DNA of 46,699 nucleotides from an uncultured Erysipelotrichaceae bacterium (GTDB taxonomy: Bacteria; Bacillota_I; Bacilli_A; Erysipelotrichales; Erysipelotrichaceae): the NCBI GenBank assembly GCA_902766005.1, contig CACXCB010000042.1, positions 1-46,699 of the forward strand. The letters run 5' to 3'. The position numbers and the translations under genes are program-made. The stretch's first letter is position 1; each line of letters opens with the position of its first letter. The notes beneath the pieces were generated by a model. It saw only the letters and a program-made list of their open reading frames with translations. It had not been told where the DNA came from and made no database searches. Below, piece after piece: positions 18,002-26,151 of the stretch.

Positions 18002-18693
18002 AAGACATTGCGATTGTTACCGGAGCTTCCGGAGGCATAGGGGAGAAAATTGCAGAAACATTGCTGGCGGCAGGATATCTTGTTTATGGCATTGGCAGAG
18101 ATTTCTGTAAATGTGCAATAAAAGATGAATCCTTTATCCGGATTTCTGGGGATCTTTTGAACATGGAGGCATTGGAAGAACTCGCAAAGATAGAGACAAA
18201 TCATCTGAAGGTTCTTGTCAACAATGCCGGAGTTGCATGGTATGGACTGCATGAAGAGATGAATGCGGGCAAAATACAAAACATGGTACGTACAAATCTT
18301 GAAGTGCCGATGTTGCTGAGCCAGAGATATATCCGCATTTTACGTAAAAACAAAGGCATCATCATCAATATTGCCAGTGTCAGCGGATTATACAACAGTC
18401 CTCATGGTGCGGTTTACGGTGCAACCAAAGCCGGATTAATTCACTTTGGCAGAACGTTGTTTGAAGAGAACCGGAAATACGGCATGAAAGTATGTACGAT
18501 CATCCCGGATATGACAGAGACAAATCTATATCGGAATGCCGATTTTGAAACAAGCAGGGAAGAAGGGGCTTATTTAATTGCAGAAGATATTGCGGATGGC
18601 GTGAGATATGTTCTGGCTCAAAGGGATGGTGTCAATGTTACCGAATTGACCATACGCCCGCAATTCCATAGAATACAGAGGAAGAAGCCATAA
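17998..18693 (+). CDS. Short-chain dehydrogenase/reductase
   Basis: A 231-residue classical SDR. It has the NAD(P) motif TGASGGIGEK, the NNAG motif (VNNAGVAWYG), the catalytic Ser in NIASVSGLY, and YGATKAG (Y-x3-K). Length is typical of the family. The substrate is unknown; context suggests it acts on a product of the upstream radical-SAM enzyme or nucleosidase. GGAGGA precedes the ATG, the start overlaps the upstream gene by 4 bases (ATGA), and the stop overlaps the next start by one base (TAATG). Confidence 0.88.
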   Translation: MKDIAIVTGASGGIGEKIAETLLAAGYLVYGIGRDFCKCAIKDESFIRISGDLLNMEALEELAKIETNHLKVLVNNAGVAWYGLHEEMNAGKIQNMVRTNLEVPMLLSQRYIRILRKNKGIIINIASVSGLYNSPHGAVYGATKAGLIHFGRTLFEENRKYGMKVCTIIPDMTETNLYRNADFETSREEGAYLIAEDIADGVRYVLAQRDGVNVTELTIRPQFHRIQRKKP

Positions 18694-19547
18694 TGCATTA
18701 TGTCAGCCTGATTCTGGCCATTCTTTTCTGGAGCTCCTCTTTTATAGCCGCAAAGATCGCCTATGCATCCTTTTCTCCTCTTTTGGTATGCATGCTGAGA
18801 TTGGCGATTGCTTCTGTATCCATGAGTATGATCGGAATTTTCCGCAAAAGGAAAAGACCGGCAAAAAATGATCTGAAATACATTGTCTTATCAGCTGTTG
18901 CAGGCATTACGGTATATTATGCGGTTGAGAATATCGGTCTAAGTCTGACAACTGCAGCGAATGCATCTTTGATCGGTGCATCCTATCCCGTGATGACGGT
19001 TCTGGTCGGCATGGCGGTTTACAGGATGCGGATCTCAAAGAGAACGATGCTTGGCATTGTTATGGCAATTGTCGGAGTATATATATTAACCGCGAAAAGC
19101 ACAGACACCGTTGAAGGTGCATGGAGAGGTGACGTCCTTCTGATTCTGGATGGATTTCTATGGGGATTTTACAACTTTCTGACCCAGTCCATCAGTGATC
19201 AGTGTGATACTTTTACGGTATCATGGTATCAGATGATGACGGGCGCATTGTTCTTTATTCCGCTTCTGTTTCTGCAAAAACCGATTGTACAGGATATTTC
19301 CATTGCCTCAATCGTTGCGATTCTGTATCTGTCCGTTGGATGTACGGTAGTGGCAACGGTGTTGTATAACTATGGCTTAAGAGGCGTATCGGCAAAGACC
19401 GCTGTAGTACTCATGAATCTGATGCCTGTTTTCGGTCTGTTCTTTTCTGCGACAATTCTTCATGAAACCGTTTTGCTGAAGCAGATTTTCGGCGGAGCAA
19501 TTGTTCTGCTGGGCGTATTTTTCAGTGGTGGTTCAGGTGAAGTCTGA
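18693..19547 (+). CDS. EamA/DMT-family transporter
   Basis: A 284-residue protein with ten predicted membrane helices in two EamA repeats. The N-terminal helix has the family-type ILFWSSSFIAAKIAY, and VGVYIL closes the first repeat; the second has GFLWGFYNFLTQ and FGGAIVLLGVF. Members export metabolites or amino acids or exchange nucleotide sugars. As last gene of the nucleosidase/radical-SAM/SDR operon, it may move the pathway's substrate or product. GAGGAAG precedes the ATG. The promoter of the next operon overlaps its stop codon. Confidence 0.88.
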   Translation: MHYVSLILAILFWSSSFIAAKIAYASFSPLLVCMLRLAIASVSMSMIGIFRKRKRPAKNDLKYIVLSAVAGITVYYAVENIGLSLTTAANASLIGASYPVMTVLVGMAVYRMRISKRTMLGIVMAIVGVYILTAKSTDTVEGAWRGDVLLILDGFLWGFYNFLTQSISDQCDTFTVSWYQMMTGALFFIPLLFLQKPIVQDISIASIVAILYLSVGCTVVATVLYNYGLRGVSAKTAVVLMNLMPVFGLFFSATILHETVLLKQIFGGAIVLLGVFFSGGSGEV

Positions 19548-19553
19548 TATAAT
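19545..19553 (+). promoter_or_regulatory. Extended -10 promoter for the ExbB/ExbD operon
   Basis: TGATATAAT overlaps the stop codon (19545-19547) of the EamA gene and lies 18 bases before the ATG at 19572. Confidence 0.5.
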
Positions 19554-19571
19554 GGAATCAGGAGAATTAAC

Positions 19572-20114
19572 ATGTTGGGTTTCAGTCATTTTCTGGCGAA
19601 TCATTTAAATACATTTATTATCATATTAGGCGTAATTGAAGCCGGTTTTGGGTGTGTTTCCGGGTATCTGATTTACGGGGTGCAATCGAAGCTGAAGAAG
19701 CTGATTCATCAGGATACCTTTCACAGCGATACCCCTGTCAAAGACAGTAACACACAAGTGAAACGGGAATTTCATTCCATGAATGTCAAGGATTATCACA
19801 AGGATCTTGATCCATTAAGGAATGGTTATGAAAAAGCTACACAGCTGTATTCGCGTTTTTCCCTTTTAATTCAGATGTTTCCTTTATTGGGAATTCTTGG
19901 AACCGTAACCGGACTGCATGTGGCAATCAGCGAAGGACAGGAAATCTATGCCGGTGTGGAATTTGCGTTAACCTCTACCATACTGGGATTGATTTTTGCG
20001 ATTATATTCAAATTCTTCGATGTCTTCCTGTTTGCTCCGTGGGTAAATGAAATCGAAGACGGTTTTGACCGTTATGAAAAGGAATTTCTTGTGGACAGCA
20101 GGGAAGCAGCATGA
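19572..20114 (+). CDS. MotA/TolQ/ExbB-type proton channel protein
   Basis: A 180-residue membrane protein with three hydrophobic segments: about 12-36, 96-118 and 132-155. The hallmark MotA/TolQ/ExbB stretch is FPLLGILGTVTGLHVAI (103-119), followed by VEFALTSTILGLIFAI, equivalent to the conserved third helix. With the ExbD-like partner encoded directly downstream it should form a proton-driven inner-membrane motor. Gram-negative bacteria use such motors to reach the outer membrane, so its role in a Gram-positive cell is unclear. Good AGGAG site. It overlaps the next gene by 4 bases. Confidence 0.85.
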   Translation: MLGFSHFLANHLNTFIIILGVIEAGFGCVSGYLIYGVQSKLKKLIHQDTFHSDTPVKDSNTQVKREFHSMNVKDYHKDLDPLRNGYEKATQLYSRFSLLIQMFPLLGILGTVTGLHVAISEGQEIYAGVEFALTSTILGLIFAIIFKFFDVFLFAPWVNEIEDGFDRYEKEFLVDSREAA

Positions 20115-20587
20115 AACGAAGAAGACACGGATCGGAAGAGATCAATCTGAATTCATTGCTGGATGTTCTGTTCATCATCCTGTTTGTGGTCATGCTGAAG
20201 GGGATGCAGAATGAGGAAGCCGTAAAGACACAGATGCAGCAGAATATCGATCAGCTGCAGAATCAGGTGGAAAGCTATGAGCTTTATGAAAAAGAAGCCA
20301 GAGTGATTACCGTGCAGGTGATTCAGGAACAGGAAGACCGTTATATTTCCATCGGGGATGAAACCATACAGCTGAATGAAAATGCATCCGTATATATGCG
20401 CACGCGATTGAAAAATATTACAGGGGATCTTCTGAAAGACGTTGAGAATACGCCGGTATACATTGTCTTTCATTGCAATAAAAAAGAGATTTATACAAAA
20501 GAGTTTAATATGATTGACGAGGTCATGACGGAATATCAGGATACGGTCAAAGAAGTCTTTTATAAAATCATTTATGAGGAGGATTAG
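20111..20587 (+). CDS. ExbD/TolR-type partner of the proton channel
   Basis: A 158-residue protein with a short basic cytoplasmic N-terminus, one membrane helix (about 14-30) with the conserved aspartate D18 in NSLLDVLFIILFV, and an outside domain. The helix motif is the ExbD/TolR proton-carrying signature. A predicted coiled coil (residues 40-62) follows the helix, longer than usual for ExbD, before the alpha/beta outer domain. It overlaps the ExbB-like gene by 4 bases and is followed three bases later by a third gene, so all three are co-translated. Confidence 0.8.
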   Translation: MKRRRHGSEEINLNSLLDVLFIILFVVMLKGMQNEEAVKTQMQQNIDQLQNQVESYELYEKEARVITVQVIQEQEDRYISIGDETIQLNENASVYMRTRLKNITGDLLKDVENTPVYIVFHCNKKEIYTKEFNMIDEVMTEYQDTVKEVFYKIIYEED

Positions 20588-20590
20588 AAG

Positions 20591-20989
20591 ATGTCAGAAG
20601 AGAAAAAACGCAACAGAGTTGCTCCGGCAGCGACCGGTGTTGTCGCCCTTGCACTTTTATTTGGCTTATGGCGCGGTGGCAACGGCATCGGCTTAGGGGA
20701 TAACGGATCCGGTGAAGGATCGGCACAAGAGGAAACAGCGATTGTTGAAAACAATTCTGAAGAAGAAACATCTTCCGATGTCATCACAGTTAAAATTGAA
20801 GAGGATGTGGTGACAGTCAACGGAACGGTTTGTGAAGATGCAGAAGCGTTAAAAACAATTGTGGAAAAAATCAATGCGGATGGTAAAGTATTCAAGCTGG
20901 AAGAAAACAATTCCATCAAATTTACACATGATTGGGTTGTGCAGACATTTGAAGAACTTGAAATACCAATGCTGATTCTGGATGAATGA
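20591..20989 (+). CDS. Membrane-anchored ExbD-outer-domain-like protein without the channel aspartate
   Basis: A 132-residue protein. Residues 12-27 form one membrane helix (APAATGVVALALLFGLW) with no acidic residue. A Gly/Ser/Glu-rich linker (30-62) follows, then a small domain of about 65 residues (ITVKIEEDVVTVNG to the end) whose strand-turn-strand-helix order resembles the periplasmic domain of ExbD/TolR. It may be a non-conducting paralogue that extends or caps the motor outside the membrane. The similarity is by eye only. GAGGA precedes the ATG three bases after the ExbD-like stop. Confidence 0.55.
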   Translation: MSEEKKRNRVAPAATGVVALALLFGLWRGGNGIGLGDNGSGEGSAQEETAIVENNSEEETSSDVITVKIEEDVVTVNGTVCEDAEALKTIVEKINADGKVFKLEENNSIKFTHDWVVQTFEELEIPMLILDE

Positions 20990-20994
20990 TTTTA

Positions 20995-21023
20995 TTGTTT
21001 TTCCTAAAAAAATAAAGTATACT
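20995..21023 (+). promoter_or_regulatory. Promoter of the NSS symporter gene
   Basis: TTGTTT (20995-21000) and TATACT (21018-21023) are 17 bases apart, 28 bases before the ATG at 21052. Confidence 0.5.
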
Positions 21024-21051
21024 TCCCTGTGGATTTGGGGGAGTTTTTTTT

Positions 21052-22419
21052 ATGAAAGATAACCAAAGAGGAAGCTTTACCGGGAAACTGGGATTTGTAT
21101 TATCCGCTGCAGGAGCGTCGGTAGGTCTGGGGAATATCTGGCGTTTTCCATACCTTGCCGCAAAATACGGCGGAGGCATATTTCTCTTAGTTTATATTGT
21201 ACTTGCTTTGACATTCGGTTATACGATGATCGTTGCGGAAACATCCATCGGAAGAGCAACCGGAAAGAGTCCCGTCGGTGCATTTCAACAGTACAGTCAG
21301 TCTGCATTTGCAAAATTCGGTGGCTGGCTGAATGCGCTCATACCTCTTCTGATCGTTCCCTATTATTCCGTCATAGGCGGCTGGGTGGCAAAATATCTGT
21401 ATGAATACTGTGCCGGCCATGAACAGCTGCTTGTACAGGATGGATATTTTGATGCGTTTATTTCCAATGGCTTTTCGCCGGAATTCTGGTTTATTCTGTT
21501 TGCACTCATCGATCTTGTGATTATCCTGCTCGGTGTCGAAAACGGAATTGAAAAGGTATCAGGCTTGATGATGCCGGTGCTTGTCGTACTGGCTGTCATT
21601 CTTTGTGTCTATATCGGCATACAGCCCGGGGCTTTAAAAGGCATTAAGTATTTTCTGATTCCGAACTTTCAGAATTTTTCTTTGATGACGATCGTCTCTG
21701 CAATGGGACAGATGTTTTATTCATTGTCTATCGCAATGGGCATTCTGATTACCTTCGGTTCCTACATGAAGAAAGATACAAGCATTGACCGGTCCACGAT
21801 TCAGGTTGAAATCTTTGATACGGGTATTGCGATTATGGCAGGGCTGATGATCATTCCTGCAGTATTTGTGTTTTCCGGAGGAAATCCGGAATCCCTGCAG
21901 GGAGGACCTTCACTCATGTTTGTGACAATGCCGAAGGTGTTCATGCAGATGCCTATGGGCAGATGGATCGGCGTTCTGTTCTTTGCACTGGTTCTTTTGG
22001 CTGCTTTGACCAGTGCGATTGCATTAACGGAAACCATCGTTTCAACATGGATTGACCAGCTGCATGGAAACAGGACCACCGGTGTAATGATGACGGGCGT
22101 GGTAATGCTGCTCTTAGGAACATTATCGTGCATGGGATACGGACCGCTGTCCTTTATCAAGATTATCGGCATGCAGTTTCTCGATTTCTTTGACTTCCTG
22201 ACAAATTCCCTGATGATGCCTGTTTCCGCACTTGCAATCTGTCTTCTGGTTACAAGATGCATGGGCATTCAGGCGGTGGCAGAAGAGGTCATGCAGGATG
22301 GCCATCCTTTTGGCAGAAAGGCCATCTTCTCTGTCATGATTCGTTATATCTGTCCCGTGTTTGTCGTGATTATTCTGATCAGTTCCATTGCGAACGTTTT
22401 TGGCTGGATTCACATGTGA
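21052..22419 (+). CDS. Sodium-dependent NSS/SNF-family transporter
   Basis: A 455-residue polytopic protein with about 11-12 helices, the typical bacterial (LeuT/TnaT/MhsT-like) length. The N-terminal signature is complete: LGFVLSAAGASVGLGNIWRFPYLAAKYGGG with its sodium-binding residues, split here as GASVGLGNIWRFPYLAAK plus GGGIF. GQMFYSLSIAMG corresponds to helix 6. It should import an amino acid with Na+; substrate cannot be read from the sequence. A GGGGGAG ribosome site lies close to a T-rich spacer. The gene has its own promoter, and a small unknown gene follows six bases downstream. Confidence 0.92.
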   Translation: MKDNQRGSFTGKLGFVLSAAGASVGLGNIWRFPYLAAKYGGGIFLLVYIVLALTFGYTMIVAETSIGRATGKSPVGAFQQYSQSAFAKFGGWLNALIPLLIVPYYSVIGGWVAKYLYEYCAGHEQLLVQDGYFDAFISNGFSPEFWFILFALIDLVIILLGVENGIEKVSGLMMPVLVVLAVILCVYIGIQPGALKGIKYFLIPNFQNFSLMTIVSAMGQMFYSLSIAMGILITFGSYMKKDTSIDRSTIQVEIFDTGIAIMAGLMIIPAVFVFSGGNPESLQGGPSLMFVTMPKVFMQMPMGRWIGVLFFALVLLAALTSAIALTETIVSTWIDQLHGNRTTGVMMTGVVMLLLGTLSCMGYGPLSFIKIIGMQFLDFFDFLTNSLMMPVSALAICLLVTRCMGIQAVAEEVMQDGHPFGRKAIFSVMIRYICPVFVVIILISSIANVFGWIHM

Positions 22420-22425
22420 GGCATT

Positions 22426-22743
22426 ATGGCAGGATACTCTTTTTTTGGCGATGTGATATATGTCATCCCTATAGCACATAAAAAAGCATTGGAAATATAC
22501 AAGGAAGTGAAACACCATCCCTGTCCGTTTTCATTGTCAAAGACAGAGGATTATCCTGCACCTTCCACAATCTATTTCAAAACAGAAGAAAGCTGGTTCG
22601 GATTGCGTTTCCATAATTTCGAAAAAAATGCATTTATGATTCATCGCATGAAGCCGATGTATATGGATGAAGAAACGTTAAAACGATATACAAATGTATA
22701 TCATCATTCAGATTTGAGCATTCTGCAGAAGAAGGAGATATGA
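22426..22743 (+). CDS. Small hypothetical protein
   Basis: A 105-residue soluble protein, not recognised. It is rich in aromatic residues and histidine (KHHPCPFSLSKTEDYPAPST, ESWFGLRFHNF), has no signal peptide, and seems alpha/beta. It starts six bases after the NSS symporter stop with GAGG at short spacing, and it ends at the terminator, so it is probably the second gene of that transcript. No function can be assigned. Confidence 0.55.
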   Translation: MAGYSFFGDVIYVIPIAHKKALEIYKEVKHHPCPFSLSKTEDYPAPSTIYFKTEESWFGLRFHNFEKNAFMIHRMKPMYMDEETLKRYTNVYHHSDLSILQKKEI

Positions 22744-22756
22744 TGCTCCTTTTTTT
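22732..22756 (+). terminator. Terminator of the NSS symporter transcript
   Basis: A short AAGGAG/CTCCTT stem with an 8-base loop followed by seven T. The stop codon of the small gene lies in the loop. Confidence 0.6.
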
Positions 22757-22867
22757 CAGCGATCTCTGATACAATCAAAAAAAGCACAAAATAGCGGTAA
22801 AAGGGTCTGTTTTGCATTTTTTATTATGTTGAAATCTGTTATCATATAGGCAGAATGGGAGCAGTGC

Positions 22868-23869
22868 GTGAACAGAAATAAGAAATCCGGAAATATCAGA
22901 CGTTTTATGATTCAGTTACTGATGGTTTCAGTGTGCTTGGGTTGCGGCGGCTCAAAGGAGAGTACTGTTCATGCGGCACAAGAACAGGTTACACCTGCTT
23001 CTGTGGCAGAAGAGGAATTGACAGAGCCTGCTGTTTCTGAAACAGAAGAACTGACAGAACCTGCAGGTATTACCGTTCCGTTTGAAACTGCCGAATTTCA
23101 TCGGGATCAGGCGACCGGTACTTCGGACGTTTTGATTGATATTTCCTGTATGGCACAGGGATATGTGGCTTTGTCTGCAGTTGCGGATGCAAGATTGAAA
23201 TTTCAGGTCATGAAAGATGATATGACATATAACTACGATATCGCTTCAGACGGCACGCCTTCCGTTTTCCCTTTGCAATGCGGGGATGGTCATTACCGTT
23301 TCAGGGTGATGAAAAATATTGTGGATAAAAAATATGCCGAATTATACAGTACGGAGGCAGACGTGAAGATGAAGGATGAATTTCAGCCGTTCATCCGTCC
23401 CAGCAATTATGCCAATTATAATCAGAATTCGAAGTGCATACTGAAGGCAAATGACATGGCAAAAAAAGCTAAGACGAAAATGGATATTGTCATCAGTGTA
23501 TATGACTTTATCTGTAAAAACGTAACGTATGATACCGAAAAGGCGATGAATGTCAAATCGGGATACATGCCTGTTCCGGATGAAACCATGACAACCGGAA
23601 AAGGAATCTGTTTCGATTATGCATCTTTGGCAGCTTCCATGCTGAGAAGCCAGGGAATACCGACCAAACTGATCTTCGGCTATGTTTCTCCAAGTGATGT
23701 ATATCATGCATGGAATATGATTTATACGGAAGAAACAGGATGGATTACGGTTGAATTCAAAGTCAGTGGAAAAGAATGGAACCGTATTGATTTAACCTTC
23801 TCGGCAAACGGTGCCGACGGCGACTTTATCGGTGATGGTGAGAATTACACCGATGTGTATGTATATTGA
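22868..23869 (+). CDS. Exported transglutaminase-like protein
   Basis: A 333-residue protein starting with GTG. A basic, hydrophobic N-terminus (RRFMIQLLMVSVCLGCGGS) is a signal sequence; C26 could be lipidated, but the lipobox is imperfect. Residues 30-60 are a low-complexity linker with repeated EELTEPA. The transglutaminase-like domain has C248 in GICFDYASLAASMLRSQG, H280 in YHAWNMIY and D308 in WNRIDLTF, the full Cys-His-Asp triad. Such exported domains are proteases, cross-linking enzymes or wall-associated proteins. It heads the pilus-like operon, with the next gene's ATG 15 bases after its stop. Confidence 0.75.
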   Translation: MNRNKKSGNIRRFMIQLLMVSVCLGCGGSKESTVHAAQEQVTPASVAEEELTEPAVSETEELTEPAGITVPFETAEFHRDQATGTSDVLIDISCMAQGYVALSAVADARLKFQVMKDDMTYNYDIASDGTPSVFPLQCGDGHYRFRVMKNIVDKKYAELYSTEADVKMKDEFQPFIRPSNYANYNQNSKCILKANDMAKKAKTKMDIVISVYDFICKNVTYDTEKAMNVKSGYMPVPDETMTTGKGICFDYASLAASMLRSQGIPTKLIFGYVSPSDVYHAWNMIYTEETGWITVEFKVSGKEWNRIDLTFSANGADGDFIGDGENYTDVYVY

Positions 23870-23883
23870 TGGGAGATGGGATT

Positions 23884-24930
23884 ATGAGCAAGCGTAAACA
23901 ACTTGACAGCCTGGGAATCAGTGGATTCTGCGAAAGCATGGGCATGATGGCAAAGGCAGGTATACAGACAGACGAAGCAATTCATTTGTTGAAACAGGGA
24001 GAGCATCAGACCGGTATTCTGGGAGAGTCTTTGCAGGAAATGGCAAAGACTGTTGAAGAGGGAAACAACCTATCCTATGCAATGAAACAGACCGGCATTT
24101 TCCCTGAATATGCATTACAGATGGTTGAAGCCGGTGAGTCCACCGGAAGACTGGAAGATGTTCTGTTCCATCTTTCATCCTATTATGCAGACCAAAAGAC
24201 ACTGTCGGATAAAATCCATTCGGCGATTACATATCCGTCGGCAATGCTGGTGATGATCATTGCCGTTCTTGCCATTATGTTGTGGATGGTACTGCCTGCT
24301 TTTACGGATGTTTACAACAATCTGACAGGCAGCCTCAGTGCTTCTTCTTACAGCTATATTAATCTTGCCTATACTTTCTGCCGGATCGCACTTGTGGTCA
24401 TGGTCATTCTTGCAGTAATTATGGTTGGCGGATTATGGATGTGGAATCATGGCAAAAGAGAAACCGTGGAAAACATCCTCTGGAAAATTCCGTCATGCGC
24501 ATCCATTCTGGAAAGCCTTGGCATGTTCCGTTTCACTTCTGCTTTGGAAATGTTTCTTGCCAGCGGCAAGATGCAGGATGATGCTGTCCTTGACAGTATT
24601 GCCATGACCGATTGCAAGCCTGTCGAAGAAAAACTGAAAAAGTGCTCAAGAAGAATGGAAGAGGGAATCGGATTTGCCCAGGCGGCGTATGATGAAGAGC
24701 TGTTTGAACCGATTTACGGAAGAATGCTTTTGCCGGGAGAAAGAAGCGGCAACATGGAATCCGTCTTACAAAGACTGACAGGTTTGTTGAAAGACAACTG
24801 CATGAATCTGACAGACCATCTTGTCAATATTATTGAACCGCTTTTATCCGGTGTATTAATGGTGACTGTCGGATTAACACTGCTCAGTGTCATGCTGCCG
24901 CTAATCGGTATGATGAATTCCATCGGATGA
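23884..24930 (+). CDS. Type II secretion/type IV pilus platform protein (GspF/PilC family)
   Basis: A 348-residue inner-membrane platform protein with two GspF domains. The first (about 10-130) has SYAMKQTGIFPEYALQMVEAGE and the second (about 205-330) has QAAYDEELFEPIYGRMLLPGE; both are followed by membrane helices. It should connect the ATPase to the pilin-like subunits. The ATG at 23884 is chosen because GGGAGATGGG precedes it; the frame is open to 23866 but that start overlaps the upstream stop. It is at the short end of the family, about 350-400 residues. Confidence 0.88.
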   Translation: MSKRKQLDSLGISGFCESMGMMAKAGIQTDEAIHLLKQGEHQTGILGESLQEMAKTVEEGNNLSYAMKQTGIFPEYALQMVEAGESTGRLEDVLFHLSSYYADQKTLSDKIHSAITYPSAMLVMIIAVLAIMLWMVLPAFTDVYNNLTGSLSASSYSYINLAYTFCRIALVVMVILAVIMVGGLWMWNHGKRETVENILWKIPSCASILESLGMFRFTSALEMFLASGKMQDDAVLDSIAMTDCKPVEEKLKKCSRRMEEGIGFAQAAYDEELFEPIYGRMLLPGERSGNMESVLQRLTGLLKDNCMNLTDHLVNIIEPLLSGVLMVTVGLTLLSVMLPLIGMMNSIG

Positions 24931-24937
24931 GGCTGCT

Positions 24938-25255
24938 ATGTACCGTGACCGGAAGAAAAAGCCTTTGCGCAGCTTCCTGTACATCCTTTGCATTGTTCTG
25001 ATCCTTGCAGGCATTGGTTATGCCGGCAGGGGAAATACAAGCAGGGATATGGATGAAGAAAGCCTGCTGTCGGTAAAATCGGCAATTCAGCGAAGCGCTT
25101 TACAATGTTATGTCGTCGAAGGAGTATATCCTCCGGATCTTGCCTACCTGCAGGAAAATTACGGACTGCAGGTAAACACAGATGACTTCTATGTCGTTTA
25201 TGATGCTTTTGCGGAAAACCTTCCGCCGGATGTGATCGTTTCTAGAAAGAAGTAA
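24938..25255 (+). CDS. Small single-span pilin-like protein (1 of 4)
   Basis: A 105-residue protein with a basic N-terminus (MYRDRKKKPLRS), one hydrophobic helix (about 12-30) and a small outer domain containing SAIQRSALQCYVVEGVYPPD, which resembles the start of the globular part of minor pilins or GspG-type pseudopilins. There is no classic prepilin-peptidase site (G before a phenylalanine with Glu at +5). It lies between the platform gene and three similar small membrane proteins, so it is probably a subunit or assembly factor of the same machine. Confidence 0.6.
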   Translation: MYRDRKKKPLRSFLYILCIVLILAGIGYAGRGNTSRDMDEESLLSVKSAIQRSALQCYVVEGVYPPDLAYLQENYGLQVNTDDFYVVYDAFAENLPPDVIVSRKK

Positions 25256-25270
25256 AGAAAGGAACAGTCA

Positions 25271-25720
25271 ATGGAACAACAGGAAAAATCACCATTGGGT
25301 TTATATACAATCGGCATTGCAGCCCTGTTTCTGGGTGGTTTTATGCTTCTTGTTGTTTTCGGCGCGGTTACATATCAGAAGACGGTAGCGTATCAGGAGG
25401 CCAATAACCGTACCCGTGCCCTGCTGTCGTACTTTGTTACAAGTGTACAGTCAAACGGGAAGGTAGCCCTGGAAGAAGGGACAGAAGGCCAGGTGCTGGT
25501 CATTGCCGACGGAACGACCGGGTACGGCATGCATATTTATCAGCATGACGGGAAACTTCTGGAAGAGTATAAGGAGATTCATGCGGAGCTCAATGTGAAA
25601 AACGCAAATGTCATCGGAGAGACGAATATCTTTCAGATTGAAAAAATAGAAGACGATGCTTTGCGTATTTATACGAATGCGGGCAACATCATCATCCATA
25701 TAGAGGAGGCGGAAGAATGA
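25271..25720 (+). CDS. Pilin-like membrane protein, DUF4860-like (2 of 4)
   Basis: A 149-residue protein with one N-terminal hydrophobic helix (about 11-36, after KSPLGLYTIG) and a beta-rich outer domain (RALLSYFVTSVQSNGKVALE onward). A Gly at position 10 could be a prepilin-peptidase site but Glu +5 is absent. Length and layout resemble DUF4860 proteins seen beside GspF and PilT genes in anaerobes (family assignment by eye). AAAGGAA precedes the ATG. Its stop overlaps the next start by 4 bases. Confidence 0.6.
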   Translation: MEQQEKSPLGLYTIGIAALFLGGFMLLVVFGAVTYQKTVAYQEANNRTRALLSYFVTSVQSNGKVALEEGTEGQVLVIADGTTGYGMHIYQHDGKLLEEYKEIHAELNVKNANVIGETNIFQIEKIEDDALRIYTNAGNIIIHIEEAEE

Positions 25721-26151
25721 AACAGAAACATCAAATAACAGCCTTCTATATGGAAACCATTCTGCTCATGATTGTCTTCCTGATCGTCATTCTGCTGCTG
25801 ACCAGGGTATTCTCCTATGGCAAAGTACAAAGCAAACAGGCGAAGGATCTGACCAATGCGGTTTGCCTTGCACAAAGTGCTGCCGAAGCCGCAGCTTCCA
25901 GCGAGGACATTCAGAAGCTGTATGAGATGCTTGATCAGGGAAATGCGGAAATGGCAGACAATGCAATTCAGGCATGGTATGATGCGGATATGCATCCGCA
26001 AAGAGATGGATATTATCATCTTGTTGCTGAATGGGAGGAAGAACCGAAAGAGTACGGCTCCTTTGTCAACACAGTGATTCATGTCTATATTAACGAAGAA
26101 GAAATATATCAGCTCGATACAGGCGTATATCTTCAGGAGGCGGGATCATGA
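25717..26151 (+). CDS. Pilin-like membrane protein (3 of 4)
   Basis: A 144-residue protein with an N-terminal helix (about 9-30) in the context ITAFYMETILLMIVFLIVIL. It has a glutamate just inside the helix, the closest of the four to a type IV pilin N-terminus (Glu at +5 if cleavage follows Thr8), and could therefore be the main assembled subunit. The outer domain (YHLVAEWEEEPKEYGSFVNT and following strands) is beta-rich. Starts and stops overlap both neighbours by 4 bases. Confidence 0.6.
   Translation: MKQKHQITAFYMETILLMIVFLIVILLLTRVFSYGKVQSKQAKDLTNAVCLAQSAAEAAASSEDIQKLYEMLDQGNAEMADNAIQAWYDADMHPQRDGYYHLVAEWEEEPKEYGSFVNTVIHVYINEEEIYQLDTGVYLQEAGS

Noticed and set aside
21801..22268. A 155-codon open frame opposite the NSS symporter
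   Set aside because: Its composition is that of an antisense reading of a membrane protein gene, with no start signal.
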